A stretch of DNA of 64,000 nt from Falsiroseomonas frigidaquae. GTDB lineage: Bacteria; Pseudomonadota; Alphaproteobacteria; Acetobacterales; Acetobacteraceae. This document shows positions 50,258 to 59,481 of this stretch, piece after piece (positions within the stretch are counted from its first letter, which is position 1; the number at the start of each line of letters is the position of its first letter). The position numbers were made by a program, and so were the translations under genes. The notes beneath the pieces are model-generated. The model ran no database searches and had not been told where the DNA came from. It saw nothing but the letters and a program-made list of their open reading frames with translations. The stretch lies in assembly GCF_012163145.1 (NCBI RefSeq), contig NZ_JAAVTX010000004.1:372001-436000 (forward strand). The letters are read 5' to 3'.

Positions 50258-51403
50258 ATGGGCGAGAGCCTCGATGCACTGGATGAGGTCGCCTTCCGCG
50301 CGCATGTCCGCGGCTGGATCGAGGCAAACTGCCCACCCGAGCTGCGCCACCCGCAGCGTCGCCTGCATTGGCGGGACAACAAGCCCTGGTACCTGAAGCT
50401 CTCGGCCCAGGGCTGGCTGGCGCCGGCCTGGCCGGTGGAGCATGGCGGCATGGGGCTGGATGCGGCGAAGCAGCTGATCCTGATCGAGGAGCTGGAACGC
50501 CACGGCGCGCCGCGGATCAGCGACATGGGCGTGCTGATGCTGGGGCCGCTGCTGATCAAGCACGGGTCCGAGGCGCAGAAGGCGCATTTCCTGCCGCGCA
50601 TCCTCTCGGGCGAGGACATCTGGGCGCAGGGCTATTCCGAACCCAATGCCGGGTCCGACCTCGCCGCGCTGCGGCTGGAGGCGATCGACCAAGGCGAGCA
50701 TTGGGTGCTGAACGGCCAGAAGACCTGGATCACCTTCGCCAATGACGCGAACTGGATCTTCGTGCTGGCCCGGACCGACAAGGGCGTAAAGAAGCAGGAG
50801 GGTATTTCCTTTCTGCTGCTGCCGATGGACAGCCCGGGCATCTCCGTGCGGCCGATCCTGAACCTCGATCTGCATGACGAGTTCTGCGAGGTCTTCTTCG
50901 ACGCTGTCCGCGTGCCGAAGGACCGGCTGGTGGGCGAGGTCAACAAGGGCTGGACCTATGCCAAGGCGCTGCTGGGCTTCGAGCGCATCGCCATCGGCTC
51001 CCCGCGCCTGTCGGCCAACGGCCTCGCCGCGCTGAAGCGGCTGGCGGAGGCGATGGGCCGCGCGGAGGACCCGGCCTTCCTGGATCAATATGCGCGGTTC
51101 CGGCTGGAGCTGGCCGATCTGAAGGCGCTGTACGAACGCTATTCGGCGGCGCTGAAACGCGGCGAGACGCTGGGGGCGGAGGTCTCGATCCTGAAGATCG
51201 TGGCGACCGAGCTGTTCCAGCGCATCACCGACGCGCAGCTGGAGATGGCCGGCGAACATGCCGGGCTGCTGCACCCGATGCCCGGCCCGGCGCTGCATCC
51301 GGCGGGGCAGTTCCTGCTGGCGCGGCCGTCCACCATCTTCGGCGGCTCCTCCGAAATTCTGCGGAATGTGTTGTCCCGCGCGCTGCTGGAGTTGCCCGCA
51401 TGA
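50258..51403 (+). CDS. Acyl-CoA dehydrogenase, large-type
   Basis: A 381-residue acyl-CoA dehydrogenase: SEPNAGSDLAALR, HWVLNGQKTWITFAN, DEFCEVFFDAVRVPKDRLVG, GFERIAIGSPR and a C-terminal GGSSEILRNVLSRALL. It is the first gene of a three-gene operon and overlaps the CaiB/BaiF gene by 4 bases. Its partner dehydrogenase is the third gene, so the pair may form a heteromeric enzyme. Steroid-degradation and related systems use such paired subunits; the substrate here is unknown. Confidence 0.88.
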   Translation: MGESLDALDEVAFRAHVRGWIEANCPPELRHPQRRLHWRDNKPWYLKLSAQGWLAPAWPVEHGGMGLDAAKQLILIEELERHGAPRISDMGVLMLGPLLIKHGSEAQKAHFLPRILSGEDIWAQGYSEPNAGSDLAALRLEAIDQGEHWVLNGQKTWITFANDANWIFVLARTDKGVKKQEGISFLLLPMDSPGISVRPILNLDLHDEFCEVFFDAVRVPKDRLVGEVNKGWTYAKALLGFERIAIGSPRLSANGLAALKRLAEAMGRAEDPAFLDQYARFRLELADLKALYERYSAALKRGETLGAEVSILKIVATELFQRITDAQLEMAGEHAGLLHPMPGPALHPAGQFLLARPSTIFGGSSEILRNVLSRALLELPA

Positions 51404-52602
51404 GTGCCCTGCCGAAAATCCGCGTGCTGGACATGACGCGCGTCTTCGCCGGCCCCTGGGCGGCGCAGATGCTCGGCGATTTCGGCGCGGAGGTGGTGAA
51501 GATCGAGCAGCCGGGCGGCGGCGACGATGTGCGGCGGATGGGGTTTCGGAAGACCGGCGCGGATGGGACGCCGGTTGGCGAAACCTCCTCCTTCCTGGCG
51601 ATGAACCGCAACAAGCGCTCCATCGCGCTGGATATCGCCAAGCCGGAAGGCGCGGCGCTGCTGCGCGCCATGGCGGCGAAGGCCGATGTCTTCATCGAGA
51701 ACTTCAAGACCGGCGGGCTGCGAAAGTACGGGCTGGACTACGCGTCGCTCGCCGAGGTGAACCCGAAGCTGGTCTATTGCTCCATCACCGGTTTCGGCCA
51801 ATCCGGCCCCTATGCCGCCCTGCCCGGCTATGACCCGATCTTCCAGGCGATGTCCGGGCTGATGAGCGTGACTGGCGTAGCCGATGGCGAACCGGGCGAA
51901 GGCCCGGCCGTGGTGGGCTACAGCGTCTCGGACATCAATGCGGGCATGTATGCGACGGTCGCCATCCTGGCCGCGCTGCATCACCGGGATACGGTCAGCG
52001 GCAAGGGGCAGCATATCGACCTGGCGCTGCTGGACGCGCAGGTGGCGGCGCATTCGCATATCGCCATGAACCACCTGGTCTCCGGCCGCATGCCGGTGCG
52101 GGCGGGCACGGCATCCCAGATCAACACGCCCTGGCAGGCCTTCTCCACCGCCGACCGGCCGCTGATGGTGGCGGTGGGCAATGACCGCCAATTTTCCCAA
52201 CTTTGCCAGGTGCTGCAGATTCCAGCGGACCCGCGCTTCGCGACCAATCCGCAGCGCATGGCAAACCGGGATGTGCTGCTGCCGCTGCTGCAGGAGGCCT
52301 TCCTGAAGCGGCGGGCGCAGGAGTGGATGGATGCGCTGAATGCGGTCGGCGTCTCCTCCGGCCCGATCAACGACTTCGCCGCGGTGGCGGAGGATCCGCA
52401 GATCCGGCATCGGGAGGTGTTCTCGCAGACACCGGATGGCGCGCCGACCATCGCCAACCCGGTGCGCTTCTCCGACACGCCGGTTGCCTATACGCGCGCA
52501 CCGCCGAAACTCGGGGAACACACGGCGGAGGTGCTGTCCGAGTGGCTCGGCACCGATGCGGACGAGGCCGATCGGCTGGCCCAGGCGGGCATCGTCGCAT
52601 GA
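51400..52602 (+). CDS. CaiB/BaiF family CoA transferase
   Basis: A 400-residue class III CoA transferase that moves CoA between carboxylic acids. Seen: RVLDMTRVFAGPWAAQMLGDFGAEVVKIE (short blocks DMTRVFAGP and DFGAEVVKIE), NRNKRSIALD, ENFKTGGLRKYGLD and the GSGPYA-type FGQSGPYAALPGYD. The catalytic Asp lies near residue 165 in this pattern. Overlaps on both sides by 4 bases bind it to the dehydrogenases. It may supply the acyl-CoA used by them. Confidence 0.9.
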   Translation: MSALPKIRVLDMTRVFAGPWAAQMLGDFGAEVVKIEQPGGGDDVRRMGFRKTGADGTPVGETSSFLAMNRNKRSIALDIAKPEGAALLRAMAAKADVFIENFKTGGLRKYGLDYASLAEVNPKLVYCSITGFGQSGPYAALPGYDPIFQAMSGLMSVTGVADGEPGEGPAVVGYSVSDINAGMYATVAILAALHHRDTVSGKGQHIDLALLDAQVAAHSHIAMNHLVSGRMPVRAGTASQINTPWQAFSTADRPLMVAVGNDRQFSQLCQVLQIPADPRFATNPQRMANRDVLLPLLQEAFLKRRAQEWMDALNAVGVSSGPINDFAAVAEDPQIRHREVFSQTPDGAPTIANPVRFSDTPVAYTRAPPKLGEHTAEVLSEWLGTDADEADRLAQAGIVA

Positions 52603-53627
52603 GCATGGTCGAGATGATCCGCGACAGCGCCGGTGCCGTCGCACCCCGCGGCGGCGACCTGTCCCGCATCCGCGCGCTGCGCTTCACGCGGCCGGGCTTC
52701 GACCGCGCCGTATGGCGGCAGATGGCGGAGATGGGCTGGGTCGGGCTGCGCGTGGCGGAGGACCAGGGCGGCACCGGCCTCGGCATGGCCGAATACTGCG
52801 CGCTGGCGGAGGAACTCGGCCGCGGCCTGGCGCCGGAGCCACTGGTGCCGGGCGTGTTCTCCGCCGCGCTGCTGGCCGCCTGTGGCGATGCGCCGGGGCT
52901 GGAGGCGCTGCTGTCCGGCGAGGCGCTGCCGCTGACCGCCTGGCAGGAACGCGCCGATACGCTGGAGGCACCCGGCACGCCCGGGGCGCCGCGCGTCTTC
53001 GTGCCGATGGCGGCCGGCGCCACCGGCTTCCTGCTGCCGGTGCGGGAGGATGGCGGGCTGGCGCTGCAGGCCGCGGAAGCGACGCCCGAGATCGTCGAGA
53101 CCCAGGATGGCGGCCATTACGGCACCATCGCCGCGCAGGGCACCCGCATCGGCACCCTGCCGGCCAAGGCGCTGGACCAGGCGCTGGATGAGGCGGCGCT
53201 GGCGACTGCGGCCATGCTGCTCGGCGTGATGGAGCGCAGCTTCGGCATGACGCTGGACTACCTCCGCACCCGCCAGCAATTCGGCAAGCCGATCGGCAGC
53301 TTCCAGGCGTTGCAGCACCGCGCGGTGGATCTGCAGATCCAGGTGACACTGAGCCGCGCCAGCGTGGAGGCCGCGGCGGCGACCCTCGATGCCGGCGCCG
53401 CGCCGGCCGCGCGCCGCGCTGCCGTGTCGCGCGCCAAGGTGCGGGCGGCGGAGGCCTCGCTGCTGGTCACGCGCGCCGCGGTGCAGCTGCATGGCGCCAT
53501 CGGCTACACCGATGAATACGATGTCGGCCTCTATCTGCGGAAGGCGATGGTGCTGGCGAACCAGTTCGGCAGCGCCGCGCTGCACCGCCGGCGCTTCATG
53601 GCGAATGCCGTGGATGCGGATGAGTGA
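52599..53627 (+). CDS. Acyl-CoA dehydrogenase, small-type partner
   Basis: A 342-residue protein of the acyl-CoA dehydrogenase fold that is shorter and less typical than copy 1: WVGLRVAEDQGGTGLGMAEYC, LGVMERSFGMTLDYLRTRQQFGKPIGSFQ and HGAIGYTDEYDVGLYLRKA. The classic mid-domain WxxNGxKxWIT is absent, as in the small subunits of heteromeric acyl-CoA dehydrogenases. It begins inside the CaiB/BaiF stop (ATGA). Two palindromes follow its stop. Confidence 0.85.
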   Translation: MSMVEMIRDSAGAVAPRGGDLSRIRALRFTRPGFDRAVWRQMAEMGWVGLRVAEDQGGTGLGMAEYCALAEELGRGLAPEPLVPGVFSAALLAACGDAPGLEALLSGEALPLTAWQERADTLEAPGTPGAPRVFVPMAAGATGFLLPVREDGGLALQAAEATPEIVETQDGGHYGTIAAQGTRIGTLPAKALDQALDEAALATAAMLLGVMERSFGMTLDYLRTRQQFGKPIGSFQALQHRAVDLQIQVTLSRASVEAAAATLDAGAAPAARRAAVSRAKVRAAEASLLVTRAAVQLHGAIGYTDEYDVGLYLRKAMVLANQFGSAALHRRRFMANAVDADE

Positions 53628-53633
53628 GCTAAA

Positions 53634-53677
53634 GCATTTTCAAGCCTTGCGGCGAAGCAAGGCGACTCGGAAAATGC
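53634..53677. repeat. REP-like palindrome 1 after the dehydrogenase operon
   Basis: GCATTTTC at 53634-53641 pairs with GAAAATGC at 53670-53677, and an inner CCTTGC/GCAAGG stem extends it. It lies 6 bases after the operon stop. It could serve as a terminator or mRNA-end structure. Confidence 0.6.
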
Positions 53678-53693
53678 GTCAAGACAATGAGCT

Positions 53694-53733
53694 AGAGCTG
53701 TTTCACCGTCTTCGCTTTCGATGAAACAGCTCT
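53694..53733. repeat. REP-like palindrome 2 next to the crcB stop
   Basis: AGAGCTGTTTCA at 53694-53705 pairs with TGAAACAGCTCT at 53722-53733, a perfect 12-bp stem with a 16-base loop. It overlaps the crcB stop codon by two bases. Together with palindrome 1 it fills the space between convergent genes. Confidence 0.7.
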
Positions 53734-54085
53734 AGCGGCGTAGCAACCCGTAGGTCAGCGCGAAGGCGGCGAGCCCCAGCAGCAGGGACGCCGCGACATA
53801 GACGGCGGCGATCCAGGGGCTGCGCTCGAACAGCAGCCCCGTCTCCAGGCTGAAGGCGGAGAAGGTGGTGAAGCCGCCGAGCAGGCCGGTGACCAGCAGC
53901 AGCCGCATCTCGCCCTGCACGCCGAGCGCCGCCGCCACGCCGATGGCGCCGCTGCCGAGGATATTCACCGCCAGCGTGCCCCAGGGGAAGGCGATGCCGA
54001 GGGTCTCCACCGCCAGCAGCGCGATGGCGTAGCGCAGGACGGAGCCGATCGCGCCGCCGAGCGCGACGAGGAGGATGTTGGTCAA
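53732..54085 (-). CDS. crcB: Fluoride channel CrcB/Fluc
   Basis: A 117-residue membrane protein with four membrane segments. The conserved GGAIGSVLRY near the N-terminus, the VNILGSGAIG segment with the channel Asn, and the GGFTTFSAFS motif are all present. Fluc dimers export fluoride passively. The start is TTG 54085 (TNILLVALGG); no ATG fits. No fluoride riboswitch was recognised in the short upstream gap. Confidence 0.9.
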   Translation of the reverse strand: MTNILLVALGGAIGSVLRYAIALLAVETLGIAFPWGTLAVNILGSGAIGVAAALGVQGEMRLLLVTGLLGGFTTFSAFSLETGLLFERSPWIAAVYVAASLLLGLAAFALTYGLLRR

Positions 54086-54197
54086 GAGCCCTCGCCCCTG
54101 CCTGTGGCGCGGCGAGGCAGCGCATTTCCTGGCAGAGCCCCCCCCGCCCAACCCTCGCCCCCCTGCGGGTGGAGAGGGCTTCTGGTGCGTGCTGGCT

Positions 54198-55532
54198 TCA
54201 CCGCTTGCGCTTCCGCTTCCGCAGCGCGTCCCACTCCGCCATCCGGGCGGCCACCGCCGCCTCCGCGCCGCGCTCCGTCGGGCTGTAGAAGCGCTGGCGC
54301 GGCATCCCCGGCGGCCAGTAGTCGGCGCCGGAGAAGCCCTCCTCCGCATCATGGTCGTATTCGTAGCCCTCGCCGTAGCCGAGTTCCTGCATCAGCTTGG
54401 TCGGTGCGTTCAGGATGTTGGGCGGCGGCATCAGGCTGCCGGTCTGCTTCGCGGCGCGCATCGCGGCGCCGAAGCCGGCATACAGCGCGTTGGATTTCGG
54501 CGCGGTGCCGAGATGCACCACCACCTGCGCCAGCGCCAATTCCCCCTCGGGCGAGCCCAGTCGCTCATAGGCCTCCCAACCCGCCAGCGCGATCTGCAAG
54601 GCCCGGGGATCGGCCATGCCGACATCCTCGGAGGCGAAGCGCAGCAGGCGGCGGGCGATGTAGCGCGGGTCCTCGCCACCCGTCAGCATGCGCGCGAACC
54701 AGTACAGCGCCGCATCCGGGTCCGAGCCGCGTAAGGATTTGTGCAGCGCGGAGATGAGGTTGTAGTGCTCCTCGCGGTCCTTGTCGTACAGCGCCGCCCG
54801 CTTTGCCAGCAGCGCGGCCAGGCTCGTGGGGTCGAGCAATTCGCCGCCCGGTGGCAGGGACAGTAGCTGCTCCACCATGTTCAGCAGATAGCGGCCATCG
54901 CCATCGGCCATGCCAGCCAGCGCCGCGCGGCCTTCCGGCGTCAGCGGCAGCGCGCGGGCTTCCTCGGCCTCGGCGCGCGCCATCAGGTCTTCCAGCGCCG
55001 CCTCGTCCAGCCGCTTCAGCACCAGCACCTGGCAGCGCGACAGCAGCGCGCCGTTCAGGGCGAAGGACGGGTTTTCGGTGGTGGCGCCGACCAATGTGAC
55101 GGTGCCGTCCTCGACCACCGGCAGGAAGCCATCCTGCTGCGCCCGGTTGAAGCGGTGGATCTCGTCCACGAACAGCAGCGTGCCGCGGCCGTTGCGACGG
55201 CGCATGCGGGCCTCGTCGAAGGCCCGCTTGAGGTCCGCCACGCCGGAGAACACCGCCGACAGCGCGACGAAGGACAGCCCTGCCGCCTCCGCCAACAGCC
55301 GCGCGATGGTGGTCTTGCCGACGCCCGGCGGCCCCCAGAGGATGATGGAGGACAGGCTGCCGCGCGCCAGCATGCCGGTGACGCTGCCCTCCGGCCCCAC
55401 CAGGTGATCCTGGCCCACGACATCCTGCAGCCGCCGCGGGCGCAGGCGATCCGCGAGCGGGCGGGGGCCGGGGGGCGCGGTCGGGGCCTCGGTTTCGGAC
55501 GGGCTGCCGAACAGATCAGGCGGTCGGGTCAT
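54198..55532 (-). CDS. rarA: Replication-associated recombination protein A (RarA/MgsA)
   Basis: A 444-residue AAA+ ATPase: LADRLRPRRLQDVVGQDHL, ILWGPPGVGKTT (Walker A), FVDEIHRFNRAQQDGFLP (Walker B) and LVGATTENPSFALN (sensor 1). The C-terminal MgsA tetramerisation domain contains YWFARMLTGGEDPRYIARR and EDVGMADP. RarA acts at stalled replication forks. It ends 112 bases upstream of crcB on the same strand. Confidence 0.94.
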   Translation of the reverse strand: MTRPPDLFGSPSETEAPTAPPGPRPLADRLRPRRLQDVVGQDHLVGPEGSVTGMLARGSLSSIILWGPPGVGKTTIARLLAEAAGLSFVALSAVFSGVADLKRAFDEARMRRRNGRGTLLFVDEIHRFNRAQQDGFLPVVEDGTVTLVGATTENPSFALNGALLSRCQVLVLKRLDEAALEDLMARAEAEEARALPLTPEGRAALAGMADGDGRYLLNMVEQLLSLPPGGELLDPTSLAALLAKRAALYDKDREEHYNLISALHKSLRGSDPDAALYWFARMLTGGEDPRYIARRLLRFASEDVGMADPRALQIALAGWEAYERLGSPEGELALAQVVVHLGTAPKSNALYAGFGAAMRAAKQTGSLMPPPNILNAPTKLMQELGYGEGYEYDHDAEEGFSGADYWPPGMPRQRFYSPTERGAEAAVAARMAEWDALRKRKRKR

Positions 55533-55615
55533 GGAATGTAGTCTAGCCTGAAGCGGGGTGGCGGGAACCGGGCGGGCACGGCATGTTGCGCGCAACCCAA
55601 CCAGGAGGTTCCACC

Positions 55616-56614
55616 ATGACCACACTGAGCCGCCGCAGCCTGGCCGCCGGCCTGCTTGCTGCGCCCCTGCTTGCTGCGCCCTTCCTTGGTCGCGCCGCCG
55701 CTGCACAGGGGGCGCAATGGGCGCCGTCCCGCCCGATCCGCCTGCTGGCCCCCTACCCGCCCGGTGGCGGCGTGGACACCACCTCCCGCCTGCTCGCCAC
55801 GCCGATGGGCAGCTTCCTGGGCCAATCCGTGGTGGTGGAGAACCGCGCCGGCGCCGGCGGGTCCATCGCCGCGTCGGAGCTGGCGCGCAGCGCGCCGGAT
55901 GGCCACACCATCATGATCGACGCGCTGGCCCACACGGTGAACCCGTCGCTGCTGCGCAACCTGTCCTTCGACTACGCCACCGCCTTCACGCCGATCAGCC
56001 AGGTGGTGGTGCTGCCGCAGATCCTGGCGGTGAACAAGGACATCCCGGTCAGCACGCTGCCGCAATTCGTCGAATGGGCAAAGGCACGCCAGGGCACCCT
56101 CTCCTACGGTTCCTCGGGCAATGCCACGGCGGCACATCTGGCGGCGGCGCTGTTCCTGAACCGGGCGGGGCTGGACATCCAGCATGTTCCGTATCGCGGC
56201 GGCACGCCGGCGCTGCAGGACCTGCTCGGCGGTTCCATCGCCTTCGTCTTCGGCACCGTCTCCTCCTCCCTCCAGCTGGCGCGCGACGGCCAGCTCAAGC
56301 CGCTGGCGGTCAGCACGGCGCAGCGCATCGCGGCGCTGCCGAATGTCCCGACCGTCGCCGAACAGGGTTTTCCGGGTTATGAGCTGAATGAGTGGAACGG
56401 CCTGTACGCCCCGGCCGGCCTTCCGGCCGCCGCCACCCAGCGCCTGTACGAAGCCGCGAAGCACGCCCTGGCCGATGCCACGGTGAAGGCGCGGCTGGAC
56501 ACGCTGGGCGCCCTGCCGCTGGGCTCGCCGCCGGCCGACTTCGCCCGCTACGTCGCGCAGCAGCGGGAGATCATGGGCCAGCTCGTTCGCGACGCGAAGA
56601 TCGAGGTGGGTTGA
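55616..56614 (+). CDS. Bug/TctC family tripartite tricarboxylate transporter receptor 1
   Basis: A 332-residue periplasmic solute-binding protein. A signal with paired Arg (SRRSLAAGLLAAP) ends near AAAQG. The Bug fold follows: RPIRLLAPYPPGGGVDTTSR, VENRAGAGGSIAA, PYRGGTPALQDLLGG and NEWNGLYAPAG. An AGGAGG box at 55603-55608 supports ATG 55616. The cognate membrane parts (TctA/TctB) are not in this window. The receptor may use transporters encoded elsewhere. Ligand unknown. Confidence 0.92.
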   Translation: MTTLSRRSLAAGLLAAPLLAAPFLGRAAAAQGAQWAPSRPIRLLAPYPPGGGVDTTSRLLATPMGSFLGQSVVVENRAGAGGSIAASELARSAPDGHTIMIDALAHTVNPSLLRNLSFDYATAFTPISQVVVLPQILAVNKDIPVSTLPQFVEWAKARQGTLSYGSSGNATAAHLAAALFLNRAGLDIQHVPYRGGTPALQDLLGGSIAFVFGTVSSSLQLARDGQLKPLAVSTAQRIAALPNVPTVAEQGFPGYELNEWNGLYAPAGLPAAATQRLYEAAKHALADATVKARLDTLGALPLGSPPADFARYVAQQREIMGQLVRDAKIEVG

Positions 56615-56668
56615 CCGTTCGGCCGCTCCATCCGATCTGAGCGGTTAATGAAACTGGAGACGTCCCAC

Positions 56669-57649
56669 ATGCTGCCGAATGGCACCCTCGCCCGCCGCAC
56701 GCTGCTGGCTGCCGCACCTGCACTCGCGCTTGCCGCGCCGGTGCGGGCGCAGGCCGCCTGGCCGAACCGCTCGATCCGCCTGGTCGTGCCATTCTCGGCC
56801 GGCGGGGCCGCGGACAGTGCGGCGCGGGTCATCACGCCGCATATGGGCCAGCGGCTCGGCCAGAATTTCGTGGTCGAGAACCGGACGGGTGCGAGTGGCA
56901 GCCTGGGCGCGGCGGAGATCGCCCGCGCCACGGATGGGCACAGCTTCCTGTGGGACGCCTCCTCGCATCTGGTGAACCCGTCCCTGCTGCGCGGGCTGAC
57001 CTTCGACTACGCCACCGCCTTCACGCCGATCAGCCTGGTGGTGGCCTTTCCCTCTGCCATCGCGGTGAAGCGCGACTTCGCGGCGAATACGTTGGCGGAG
57101 TTCGTGGCGGCGGCCAAGGCGCGGCCGGGGGCGATCTCAGTCGGTACCCAGGGCAATGCCACAGCCGGGCATCTGGGCCTGGTGGCCTTCGCCCGCCGGG
57201 CCGGCATCGAGGTGATCCACGTGCCCTATCGCGGCGGCGCGGCGGCGGCGCAGGACCTGGCATCCGGCGCCATCGACGCGGTCTTCACCACGCTGGTCTC
57301 GGCCGGGCCGGTGGTGGATGCCGGGCGGGCGCGCTTCCTGGCAGTGGGCACGGCGGAGCGGGTGGAAAGCCGGCCGGATGTGCCGACCATTGCCGAAAGC
57401 GGCTACGCCGGCTTCGAATCCAATGAATGGGCCGGGCTATTCGGCCCAGCCGGCACGCCGCCCGCCGTGGTAAATGCGCTGTCCGATGCGCTGGTGGAGG
57501 CCGTGGCCGTGCCGGCCATCCGCCAGCGCCTGGTGCAGATCGGCTGCGTGCCGCTGGCCACCCGGCCCGCCGACTTCGCCCGTTTCGTCACCGAGGGCCG
57601 CGCCACCATGGCGGCCCTGGTGCGGGACGCCAATATCCGGGCGGAGTGA
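56669..57649 (+). CDS. Bug/TctC family tripartite tricarboxylate transporter receptor 2
   Basis: A 326-residue paralogue of the preceding receptor, starting 54 bases after its stop. The same landmarks occur: a signal peptide (LARRTLLAAAPALALAAPV), RLVVPFSAGGAADSAAR, NRTGASGSLGAAEI, a DYATAFTPISLVV block almost identical to copy 1, PYRGGAAAAQDL and NEWAGLFGPAG. ATG 56669 is chosen because a GGAG box lies 9 bases upstream; ATG 56648 is in frame. Again no membrane subunit adjoins. Confidence 0.92.
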   Translation: MLPNGTLARRTLLAAAPALALAAPVRAQAAWPNRSIRLVVPFSAGGAADSAARVITPHMGQRLGQNFVVENRTGASGSLGAAEIARATDGHSFLWDASSHLVNPSLLRGLTFDYATAFTPISLVVAFPSAIAVKRDFAANTLAEFVAAAKARPGAISVGTQGNATAGHLGLVAFARRAGIEVIHVPYRGGAAAAQDLASGAIDAVFTTLVSAGPVVDAGRARFLAVGTAERVESRPDVPTIAESGYAGFESNEWAGLFGPAGTPPAVVNALSDALVEAVAVPAIRQRLVQIGCVPLATRPADFARFVTEGRATMAALVRDANIRAE

Positions 57650-57771
57650 CCGCGGTTCCACGCAGCCCGACCTGCGCCCGAACCGGCGCCGCGGCCCATG
57701 CCGCATAGCCGGGCCTGCCGACGCGAACGCCGGCGGACGAGGGCGGATCAACCACGATCCGCACAACACGC

Positions 57772-58644
57772 ATGAGCCACACCGCCAACCGCAACCTCGC
57801 CGGCATCCTGCTGATGTCGGTCGCGGTGCTCGGCTTCTCGCTGAACGATGTGCTGGGCAAGTGGCTGGTCGCGACCTATGCGGTGGCACAGGTGCTGGTC
57901 CTGCGTAGCATCGCCGCCCTGCTGGTGCTGGCGCCGATGATCGCACGGGAGGGCGCGGTACCGCTGCTGCGGCCACCCCACCCCCGCCTGCAGATGGTGC
58001 GGATCGCCTGCGGCACCTTGGAAGTCTCGGCCTTCTACTGGGCCGTCTCCATGATGCCGCTGGCCGATACCATGGCCTTCTGGATGGCGACCCCGATCTA
58101 TGTCGCGCTTGGCAGCGCCCTGTTGCTGGGCGAGCGGCTGGAGCGGAAGCGCTTCGCTGCGGTGGTGCTGGGCTTCATCGGCGTCGTGGTGGCGCTCGGC
58201 GCCGGGCTCGACCATGGCGTGCTGCCGACCCTGGTCGCGATCGGCGGCACGCTGCTGTATTCGGGCTATCTTCTGGCGACGCGGGAGCTGCGCGGCACCT
58301 CCGCCACCGTGCTCGCCACCTACCAGATGGGCGCGGCGCTGCTGCTCGGCCTGGTGATGGCGCCTTTCGGCTGGGTGCCGGTCAGCTGGGTGGATGCCGG
58401 GCTGCTGATGCTGCTGGGCGTGGTGGGGGTGGCGGCGCACCTGGCCGTCACGCGGTCCCTCGCCCTGGCGCCGGCGCCGGTGGTGGTGCCCTGGCAATAC
58501 GCCATGATCCTCTGGGCCATCCTGTTCGGCTGGCTGGTCTTCGACGAGGTGCCGGAGCCGGGGATGCTGGTGGGCGTCGTCATCATCATCGGCGCGGGCT
58601 TCTGGCTGACGCGGCTGGAGATGAAGGCGGCGCGGCGGGGGTGA
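57772..58644 (+). CDS. DMT superfamily (EamA) transporter
   Basis: A 290-residue membrane protein with ten predicted membrane segments and two EamA halves. Seen: VAVLGFSLNDVLGK, AFYWAVSMMPLADTMAFWMATPIYVALGS, and the C-terminal half ending FDEVPEPGMLVG and a basic cytosolic tail (EMKAARRG). Such proteins export amino acids or nucleotide-related solutes. No partner gene is adjacent; substrate unknown. Confidence 0.88.
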   Translation: MSHTANRNLAGILLMSVAVLGFSLNDVLGKWLVATYAVAQVLVLRSIAALLVLAPMIAREGAVPLLRPPHPRLQMVRIACGTLEVSAFYWAVSMMPLADTMAFWMATPIYVALGSALLLGERLERKRFAAVVLGFIGVVVALGAGLDHGVLPTLVAIGGTLLYSGYLLATRELRGTSATVLATYQMGAALLLGLVMAPFGWVPVSWVDAGLLMLLGVVGVAAHLAVTRSLALAPAPVVVPWQYAMILWAILFGWLVFDEVPEPGMLVGVVIIIGAGFWLTRLEMKAARRG

Positions 58645-58761
58645 ACGGAGGGTGCGGGAGTGTGAGAACCCACGCCAGGGATATCGCAGGCGCGCCGCCC
58701 CCTCGTTACGCTCCTCGCCAGCCTGCAGCGTGGCGGGCAGCCCTTGCCCTGGAGCCCTGTC

Positions 58762-59472
58762 ATGCAGACCCCTCGCCTGCTCTGCCTTGCGCTGATCGCC
58801 ACAGCCCTTTCCGTGCAGCAGGCACAGGCAGGCTGCGAATCCGGCAGGCCGCCGGCGCCAGATTTCGTGGTGACCGCGGACTCAGTGACGCCCAGCCTGG
58901 AACGGCGGCGCGTGACGCTCGAAATGGCGCGGGACGGCAGCGTGAAGGCCAACCTCTGGTCGGCCCCCGCTGCCTTCAACCCGCAGCTGCGCCCCGCCGC
59001 GGCCCGGCCTGCCGAAGGTGGCACCACCCAAGGCTGCTGGCGCATCGGGACGGTGACGCTGCATATCGAGATCACCGAACCCCGATTGTTCCTGGCCGAG
59101 GGGATGGAGCCGGGAAGCTGCCTGGAAAGGTCTGTACGCCTCGGCGCCGAGACGGCCTACCGCGCGACGCTGGGCCTCTTCCAGGCGATGCTGCGCAATG
59201 CAGGCCCGGGGATGATGCGCGACATGGCCGGCTTTGGCTGGGTCACCGCGACCGACCGAACCGATGTGGACGCCCAGATCACGGCCTGGGTTACCACGAA
59301 TATCGCGCTGTTTGCCGCACCAATCACCGCCGCCCTCGTCGCCTCCGCGACTCATGGCGCCGAGACGGGGCAGAAGCTGGCGCAGTCCTTATGCCCAAGC
59401 TACCAGCAGGAACTCGCCCAATTTCTGGAGGCCGAGATGACCCGCCAGGGCATCCGCCGCCCAACCCTGTAG
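58762..59472 (+). CDS. Exported hypothetical protein
   Basis: A 236-residue protein with a signal peptide (LLCLALIATALSVQQAQA) and a mature part that I do not recognise. It has four Cys residues, the first right after the cleavage site (GCESG), then GCWRIGTV, SCLERS and SLCPSY, suggesting disulfides. A GGAG box 7 bases upstream supports ATG 58762. It ends ten bases before the convergent rplQ terminator. Confidence 0.7.
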   Translation: MQTPRLLCLALIATALSVQQAQAGCESGRPPAPDFVVTADSVTPSLERRRVTLEMARDGSVKANLWSAPAAFNPQLRPAAARPAEGGTTQGCWRIGTVTLHIEITEPRLFLAEGMEPGSCLERSVRLGAETAYRATLGLFQAMLRNAGPGMMRDMAGFGWVTATDRTDVDAQITAWVTTNIALFAAPITAALVASATHGAETGQKLAQSLCPSYQQELAQFLEAEMTRQGIRRPTL

Positions 59473-59481
59473 CCGCCCATG

